From Clostridia bacterium (GTDB lineage Bacteria > Bacillota > Clostridia > Oscillospirales > Acutalibacteraceae), in assembly GCA_017521365.1 (NCBI GenBank), contig JAFXCT010000112.1:1-37440 (forward strand): DNA of 37,440 nucleotides, read 5' to 3'. Shown here piece after piece: positions 33,938 through 37,440 of the stretch. How positions within the stretch are numbered: position 1 is the stretch's first letter; the number at the start of each line of letters is the position of its first letter. The notes beneath the pieces are model-generated. The model did no database searches. It saw only the letters and a program-made list of their open reading frames with translations, and had not been told where the DNA came from. A program made the translations under genes and the position numbers.

Positions 33938-34528
33938 TTATTTATTCTTTTTCTTTATGTTAAGCAGTCTTACAACTACGGGGCAGAGCACTATGTTAAT
34001 TGCAAGCTCAACGAGGAAATTGCCGCCTGCGAGACCGAGGAACATATACTCCACAGCCGTGCCGTAGCCCTCTGCAAGGCCCCAGCCTTCAATCGTTTCA
34101 AAGAAGAACAGCACACAGCCCAGCAGGAAAATTCCCGTATTGACTATAGGACAAAGCAGCGCCGCAACAACAACTGCGGCATAGCGGTTTTTCTTTTCGA
34201 CTGCCTTGTAGGCAAGTCCTGCAACAAGGCCGCACAAAACGCCCTTGATCAAAACCGTTGCAACCGTGCCGGGCACGTTGATTGCCAGGAAAGCGGCGGC
34301 ATCACCCGTCATAAGAACTACCGCACCGAACACCAATCCAAGCCATGCGCCTATTTTCACGCCGCAGGTAGCCGCACCGATAACGATAGGCAGCAGTACG
34401 AGTGAAATTGAGAACGGGCCAAGGCGGATAAACTGACCGAGGTATTGAAGAACAACCACCAAAGCCGTCAGAATTGCGCCAAGCACCATAGTCTCGGTTG
34501 ACATTCTTTTTTGTTTTTTCGTTTGCAT
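33938..34528 (-). CDS. ECF transporter S component, probably for pantothenate
   Basis: A 196-residue membrane protein with about six helices. It is the substrate-binding subunit of an energy-coupling-factor importer, which borrows the shared ATPases and T subunit from elsewhere in the genome. The early helix contains AILTALVVVLQYLGQF, the usual docking region of S components. Its neighbour upstream in the same direction is coaX, which phosphorylates pantothenate, so I infer pantothenate as the ligand; riboflavin or another vitamin cannot be excluded. The start is the ATG at 34528 with AAGGAGG 7 bases upstream. The gap to coaX is 88 bases without a clear terminator. Confidence 0.75.
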   Translation of the reverse strand: MQTKKQKRMSTETMVLGAILTALVVVLQYLGQFIRLGPFSISLVLLPIVIGAATCGVKIGAWLGLVFGAVVLMTGDAAAFLAINVPGTVATVLIKGVLCGLVAGLAYKAVEKKNRYAAVVVAALLCPIVNTGIFLLGCVLFFFETIEGWGLAEGYGTAVEYMFLGLAGGNFLVELAINIVLCPVVVRLLNIKKKNK

Positions 34529-34616
34529 AATAAATCCTCCTTGCTGTCGCTTGCCGAACGGCAATGCAACGCATCTGAATTATTTATATAGACCCATTCG
34601 GGAATATACCGCAAAA

Positions 34617-35387
34617 TTATTCTGTTTTATTTTTATTGTAGAGAATGTTGAGCCCCTTGAGCAGTAGATTCTCGTCAATTTTTATTTCGTGCCTGCAATG
34701 CTTCACTACCGTTTTGGCAAGGCCGCCCGTAGCGTAAACAGGCAATTCACAGCCCACTTCTTCGTTTATGCGGTCTATCATACCGTCCACAAGCGAGGCG
34801 TTGCCGTAAATTACACCGGAGCGTATACAGTCCACCGTGTTCTTTGCCGCAACAAGCGGCGGTGCCTCCAGCCCGACACGGGGAAGCTGTGCCGTGCCCG
34901 TTGCAAGGGCGTTGAGTCCCATAAGCACACCGGGAATAATAGAAACGCCGATGAAAGCACCCTTTTCGTTAACGACCATCATTTTCGTTGCCGTACCCAT
35001 ATCAACTATGAGCGACGGACTGCCGTAAATATGGTGAGCCGCAACGCAGGCGGTTATGAGGTCCGCACCGACGGAGGCAGGGTTATCACAGTGAATGTTG
35101 ATACCCGTTTTTATTCCTGGGCCGACGGTAAGCGGCGTAACACCGTAAATAAGCTCTATTGCCTTTCTGATAACGGAATTGAGCGGAGGCACAACAGACG
35201 AAATAATCGCACCGCTCACCTTTTCTCTGCCGACGTTATGAAGCGACAAAGTGGAGAGAATCTGCCCTGCGTATTCATCCTCCGTGCGTGAAATATCCGT
35301 AGCCATTCGGGCAACGAAAACAAGCTCATCACCCTCAAAGCCGCCGAAAACAATATTTGAATTGCCGATGTCAACCGTAAGTATCAT
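34617..35387 (-). CDS. coaX: Type III pantothenate kinase
   Basis: Phosphorylates pantothenate with ATP, the first step of coenzyme A synthesis. The protein has 256 residues, the usual length for CoaX. Signature segments are DIGNSNIVFGGF (residues 5-16), which binds phosphate, the catalytic region DMGTATK, and IIPGVLMGL and TGTAQLP further on. CoaX enzymes do not respond to feedback from CoA and need a monovalent cation. The start is the ATG at 35387, with GGTGG 3 bases upstream, a weak match. A consensus-like promoter lies at 35481-35453. It leads a run with the ECF S component, metallophosphoesterase and ABC genes. Confidence 0.93.
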   Translation of the reverse strand: MILTVDIGNSNIVFGGFEGDELVFVARMATDISRTEDEYAGQILSTLSLHNVGREKVSGAIISSVVPPLNSVIRKAIELIYGVTPLTVGPGIKTGINIHCDNPASVGADLITACVAAHHIYGSPSLIVDMGTATKMMVVNEKGAFIGVSIIPGVLMGLNALATGTAQLPRVGLEAPPLVAAKNTVDCIRSGVIYGNASLVDGMIDRINEEVGCELPVYATGGLAKTVVKHCRHEIKIDENLLLKGLNILYNKNKTE

Positions 35388-35452
35388 AAATTCCACCGCC
35401 TGTAAATAATAGCGTGCAGGGCACAATCAGCCGACAGTACCCTTATTATTGT

Positions 35453-35481
35453 ATTATAACACATATTGGCAATCAGTTCAA
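35453..35481 (-). promoter_or_regulatory. Promoter of the coaX run
   Basis: On the minus strand TTGAAC (35481-35476) and TATAAT (35458-35453) are 17 bases apart, about 70 bases before the start codon. Confidence 0.75.
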
Positions 35482-35503
35482 CAAATTTTCTTGTATCACA
35501 GTT

Positions 35504-35764
35504 TTAGCCTTGTGTTGCGCCGTTTAAAAACTGCACCGCAAAGCGCACACCCTTGATAAAGGCTTCCTTTTCGTAAATGTTGCATATATCGTTTGAGTTT
35601 TCTTCATAGTCGTCAAAATCGTTTTTCTGGTCTTGATTTAACGTATTATAAATTTTTTCTCTTTTTGCATTAGAGGATTGAACGATAATTCTGTCGCTGT
35701 CGGAAAGAACAGTTCTTTCTTCAATAAGATAAGTAAACCATAAATCTTCAAGTAAATTCTTCAT
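35504..35764 (-). CDS. Small DUF6809-like protein
   Basis: An 86-residue acidic protein. It resembles the short clostridial DUF6809 family, with an N-terminal MKNLLEDLWF-like helix, a central charged helix and a C-terminal FIKGVRFAVQFL helix. The function of that family is not known. GGAGG lies 5 bases before the ATG. It diverges from an XRE regulator gene over a 159-base gap containing a perfect palindrome, so the two are probably controlled together. The base composition is more AT-rich than the neighbours, hinting at horizontal transfer. Confidence 0.65.
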   Translation of the reverse strand: MKNLLEDLWFTYLIEERTVLSDSDRIIVQSSNAKREKIYNTLNQDQKNDFDDYEENSNDICNIYEKEAFIKGVRFAVQFLNGATQG

Positions 35765-35853
35765 AATAACCTCCGAATATTTTTTTACATACTATCATAC
35801 ATTTTTTAGTTTTTGTAATTCTTACATCCTAAAAGCTATAGTAATAATATCAG

Positions 35854-35867
35854 CACCTTATAAGGTG
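35854..35867. promoter_or_regulatory. Perfect 14-base palindrome, likely XRE operator
   Basis: CACCTTATAAGGTG is fully symmetric. It overlaps the -35 position of a TATAAT box at 35877-35882, upstream of the XRE gene, the expected site for autorepression. Confidence 0.6.
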
Positions 35868-35923
35868 AATAATTAATATAATTGGAAAACTTGTGTTATT
35901 ATCATAAAGGGAGGTACTATGTT

Positions 35924-36142
35924 ATGAATTATTACGGGCGTTTAAAGGATTTAAGAGAAGATAACGATATAAAGCAAAGCCGAATTGCCGAAATTCTGCA
36001 AACCTCACAGCAGCAAATAAGCAAATGGGAAACAGGTGTACAGATGATGGGGGTTGACAAATACATAAAGCTCGCAGAATTTTACAATGTATCCCTCGAT
36101 TATCTGCTTGGCGTAATTGATACACCGAGGAATTTAAAATAA
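35924..36142 (+). CDS. XRE family helix-turn-helix regulator
   Basis: A 72-residue protein consisting of one Cro/CI-type DNA-binding domain. The helix-turn-helix is QSRIAEILQTSQQQISKWE (residues about 18-36), followed by the typical YIKLAEFYNVSLDYLLG closing helix. GGGAGG lies 9 bases upstream of this ATG. A nearer ATG at 35918 is out of frame. It is divergent from the small DUF6809-like gene. The palindrome at 35854 is its most probable operator. It has no partner toxin I can name. Confidence 0.9.
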   Translation: MNYYGRLKDLREDNDIKQSRIAEILQTSQQQISKWETGVQMMGVDKYIKLAEFYNVSLDYLLGVIDTPRNLK

Positions 36143-36195
36143 CACAGCAAATTACAGTTTGTCAGGATAAACGCAAGCGTAAAAGTGATTGTCAA

Positions 36196-36319
36196 CAGCT
36201 CCCTTTCAAGGGAGCTGTCACGAAGTGACTGAGGGTTGCTTATTGTGGATTTTTAATCAATATAAAATCTTGCAATCCTCCGTCACGGCGTTGCCGTGCC
36301 ACCTCCTTTAAAAAGGAGG
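36196..36319. repeat. MITE-like element of about 124 bp built from nested hairpins
   Basis: The left end has CAGCTCCCTT-TC-AAGGGAGCTG (36196-36217) followed by GTCAC-N3-GTGAC. The right end has CACGGC-N3-GCCGTG (36284-36298) and CCTCCTTT-N2-AAAGGAGG (36302-36319). Segments around GACTGAGGGTTGC and GCAATCCTCCGTC are complementary between the two halves. The composition is typical of dispersed repeats in gut Clostridia. It is most of the gene-free stretch between the XRE gene and the small toxin gene; the rest (36320-36409) holds only short inverted repeats such as GATTC-AC-GAATC. Confidence 0.7.
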
Positions 36320-36409
36320 AAATGCTCCGACTTTACGATATTCGTAAGAGACGGCTCTCCGATAAATTTATATATCAAACCGTATGGGAGATTCACGAAT
36401 CGTCCCTAC

Positions 36410-36438
36410 TTGACTCCGCAGAACATTTGTGCTAATAT
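36410..36438 (+). promoter_or_regulatory. Promoter of the toxin-like mRNA
   Basis: TTGACT (36410-36415) and TAATAT (36433-36438) are 17 bases apart. The predicted start of transcription near 36445 leaves a leader of about 64 bases. Confidence 0.65.
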
Positions 36439-36508
36439 GTTTTGCGTAAGGTGTTGTCAGTAACGGATAGGCGGTTACACTCTTTGCCCTCGCAAGGGGG
36501 TGATGCGT

Positions 36509-36607
36509 ATGCAGTACATAACATTATCGGATTTATTAGAGTTCGTTCTTGTTATTATCGGCATTATAGGAGTTGTTTTTACAGCTCTTGAGCATAAAAA
36601 GAATTAA
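36509..36607 (+). CDS. 32-residue membrane peptide, holin-like type I toxin
   Basis: A 32-residue peptide with one hydrophobic helix (residues about 10-27, LEFVLVIIGIIGVVFTAL) and a positively charged end (EHKKN). This is the form of the holin-like or TxpA/Fst-type toxins that damage the membrane when overproduced. The ATG lies 8 bases after GGGGG; an in-frame ATG at 36503 is an alternative with poor spacing. A hairpin just after the stop ends the transcript, and a second promoter on the opposite strand reads into it. The peptide has no cell-wall signal. Toxicity is inferred from form and layout, not shown. Confidence 0.65.
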   Translation: MQYITLSDLLEFVLVIIGIIGVVFTALEHKKN

Positions 36608-36688
36608 CCGCCAGACCCTGGAAAAGTTGGCGGTTAATCTTTAACTTGTCAAATTTGAGGGCGTAACCGTCTATCGGCAACGCCTTAC
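36597..36688 (-). ncRNA. Predicted antisense RNA antitoxin, about 90 nt
   Basis: Starts about 7 bases after a perfect consensus promoter and ends at the bidirectional hairpin and its T-run. It overlaps the 3' end of the toxin-like mRNA by about 40 or more bases, so the RNAs can pair there. It contains no open frame. Its 5' part is nearly the same as the 5' leader of the toxin-like mRNA, because the locus is flanked by an imperfect inverted repeat. Confidence 0.55.
36604..36640. terminator. Bidirectional terminator shared by toxin mRNA and antisense RNA
   Basis: TTAACCGCCA (36604-36613) and TGGCGGTTAA (36628-36637) form a perfect 10-bp stem. The plus strand continues with TCTTTAACTT, and the minus strand continues with TTCTTTTTATG, the better T-run. 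Confidence 0.75.
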
Positions 36689-36694
36689 ACCCAT

Positions 36695-36723
36695 ATTATA
36701 TGAGAAAATCATAGGTTTGTCAA
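36695..36723 (-). promoter_or_regulatory. Perfect consensus promoter of the antisense RNA
   Basis: On the minus strand TTGACA (36723-36718) and TATAAT (36700-36695) are exactly 17 bases apart, a full match to the sigma-A consensus. No protein-coding frame of note follows it. Confidence 0.85.
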
Positions 36724-36728
36724 TATAA

Positions 36729-36760
36729 AAGAAGCAGAGTTTTACTCCGCTTCTTTTTTT
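36729..36760. terminator. Terminator of the amino acid ABC ATPase gene
   Basis: AAGAAGCAGAGT (36729-36740) pairs with ACTCCGCTTCTT (36744-36755), with one mismatch or wobble pair depending on the strand. T-rich tracts follow in both directions. It lies 8 bases past the stop codon. Confidence 0.85.
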
Positions 36761-36762
36761 AT

Positions 36763-37440
36763 TTATAACACCTTTGAAAGGAAGTCCTTAAGTCTGTCAC
36801 ACTTGGGGTTGGCGAAAAACTCCTCGGGCTCGTTTTCTTCCTTGATGACACCCTCATCGATAAAGACTACCTTGCTTGCAACCTCTTTTGCAAAGCCCAT
36901 TTCGTGGGTGACGACAACCATTGTCATACCCTCTTTTGCAAGGGACTTCATAACCTCAAGCACCTCGCCGACCATTTCGGGGTCAAGCGCAGATGTAGGC
37001 TCGTCGAAAAGGATAACGTCGGGATTCATTGCCAACGCACGCACGATTGCAACACGCTGCTTCTGGCCGCCGGAAAGCTGGCTGGGGTAAGCGTCCTTAC
37101 GGTCTGCAAGGCCTACGCGCTCAAGCAGCTCGATTGCCGTTTTTTCCGCCTCTGCCTTGCTCTTGCCGAGCAGCTTCATCGGGCCTATAGTCATATTTTT
37201 GAGTATAGTCATATGGGGGAAAAGGTTGAACTGCTGGAAAACCATACCCATCTTCTGACGGTGGAGGTTGATATTTACCTTGGGGTCGGTAATTTCCGTG
37301 CCCTCAAAATAAATCTGACCGCCCGTAGGCTCTTCAAGCAGATTAAGGCAGCGCAGGAAGGTGGATTTGCCCGAGCCTGATGCGCCGATTACAACAATAA
37401 CGTCGCCTTTTTTGATTTCGGCATCAATGCCCTTGAGAAC
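36763..37440 (-). CDS. glnQ: Polar amino acid ABC transporter ATPase (GlnQ type), 5' end outside the window
   Basis: The visible 226 residues are nearly the whole ATPase, which powers uptake of glutamine or another polar amino acid. Walker A is GASGSGKST, the Q-loop is [14 protein letters not shown], the signature is LSGGQKQRV, Walker B is [14 protein letters not shown], and the switch is [10 protein letters not shown]. These strings are characteristic of the GlnQ/HisP branch. Only some 15-25 N-terminal residues are cut by the right edge. The permease and binding-protein genes, expected upstream in the same operon, would lie beyond the window. The gene ends at a strong hairpin 8 bases past the stop. 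Confidence 0.92.
   Translation of the reverse strand, partial: VLKGIDAEIKKGDVIVVIGASGSGKSTFLRCLNLLEEPTGGQIYFEGTEITDPKVNINLHRQKMGMVFQQFNLFPHMTILKNMTIGPMKLLGKSKAEAEKTAIELLERVGLADRKDAYPSQLSGGQKQRVAIVRALAMNPDVILFDEPTSALDPEMVGEVLEVMKSLAKEGMTMVVVTHEMGFAKEVASKVVFIDEGVIKEENEPEEFFANPKCDRLKDFLSKVL

Noticed and set aside
36196-36319. CRISPR array or riboswitch
   Set aside because: Different hairpins, not a repeated unit; no spacers and no downstream gene in register.

Overview
The window looks like chromosomal DNA of a gut-type Clostridia bacterium, most likely Oscillospiraceae/Ruminococcaceae. The basis is inference from gene content: Gram-positive sigma-A promoters and ribosome binding sites, a B. 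subtilis-type LexA box, an XhlA/Hol44-type lysis module, MutS2, a YtvI/AI-2E family protein, type III pantothenate kinase, several glycoside hydrolases and many clostridial short inverted-repeat elements. No rRNA, tRNA, CRISPR array, integrase or transposase was seen.

Region 1 (1-2800, minus strand): the N-terminal two thirds or so of a GH2 beta-galactosidase running off the left edge, then a TTG-started lipoprotein with BspA-like leucine-rich repeats.

Region 2 (2845-6370, plus strand): a compact phage-derived cassette. A near-consensus promoter carries a LexA (SOS) box exactly between its -35 and -10. It drives a sigma-region-4-like regulator, a coiled-coil protein, a tail/baseplate-like protein, a leucine-rich-repeat receptor-binding-like protein, a 24-residue hydrophobic microORF, an M23 endolysin, an XhlA-like protein and a Hol44-type holin. 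No head, terminase, tail-tube or integrase genes are present. This is the most unusual locus in the window.

Region 3 (6560-10385, plus): a CofE-like (F420-0:glutamate ligase family) protein, then citrate synthase with a Gfo/Idh/MocA oxidoreductase. Region 4 (10390-15265, minus): a GH16 glucanase behind mutS2; a repeat element; and a metal-resistance operon (ArsR/SmtB repressor plus CDF zinc-type exporter ending in nine histidines) with two operators.

Region 5 (15316-19165, plus): an AI-2E/YtvI-type membrane protein, a two-gene ABC exporter and an exported, apparently inactive GDPD-like protein with a FIVAR-like helical segment. Region 6 (19212-23208): serine hydrolase, YhhN/lysoplasmalogenase and M20 peptidase. 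Region 7 (23353-26654): a free-standing trio of adenylation enzyme, condensation-domain protein and acyl carrier protein, which together could make an amide- or ester-linked small molecule.

Region 8 (26656-35481): a GH42 beta-galactosidase (plus); a self-inhibited type Fic protein (minus); then a four-gene minus-strand run read from coaX through an ECF transporter S component and a metallophosphoesterase to a large fused ABC transporter. Region 9 (35504-37440): a divergent DUF6809-like/XRE pair around a perfect palindrome; an inverted-repeat element; a type I toxin-antitoxin-like locus (32-residue membrane peptide with a convergent antisense RNA); and a polar amino acid ABC ATPase running off the right edge.
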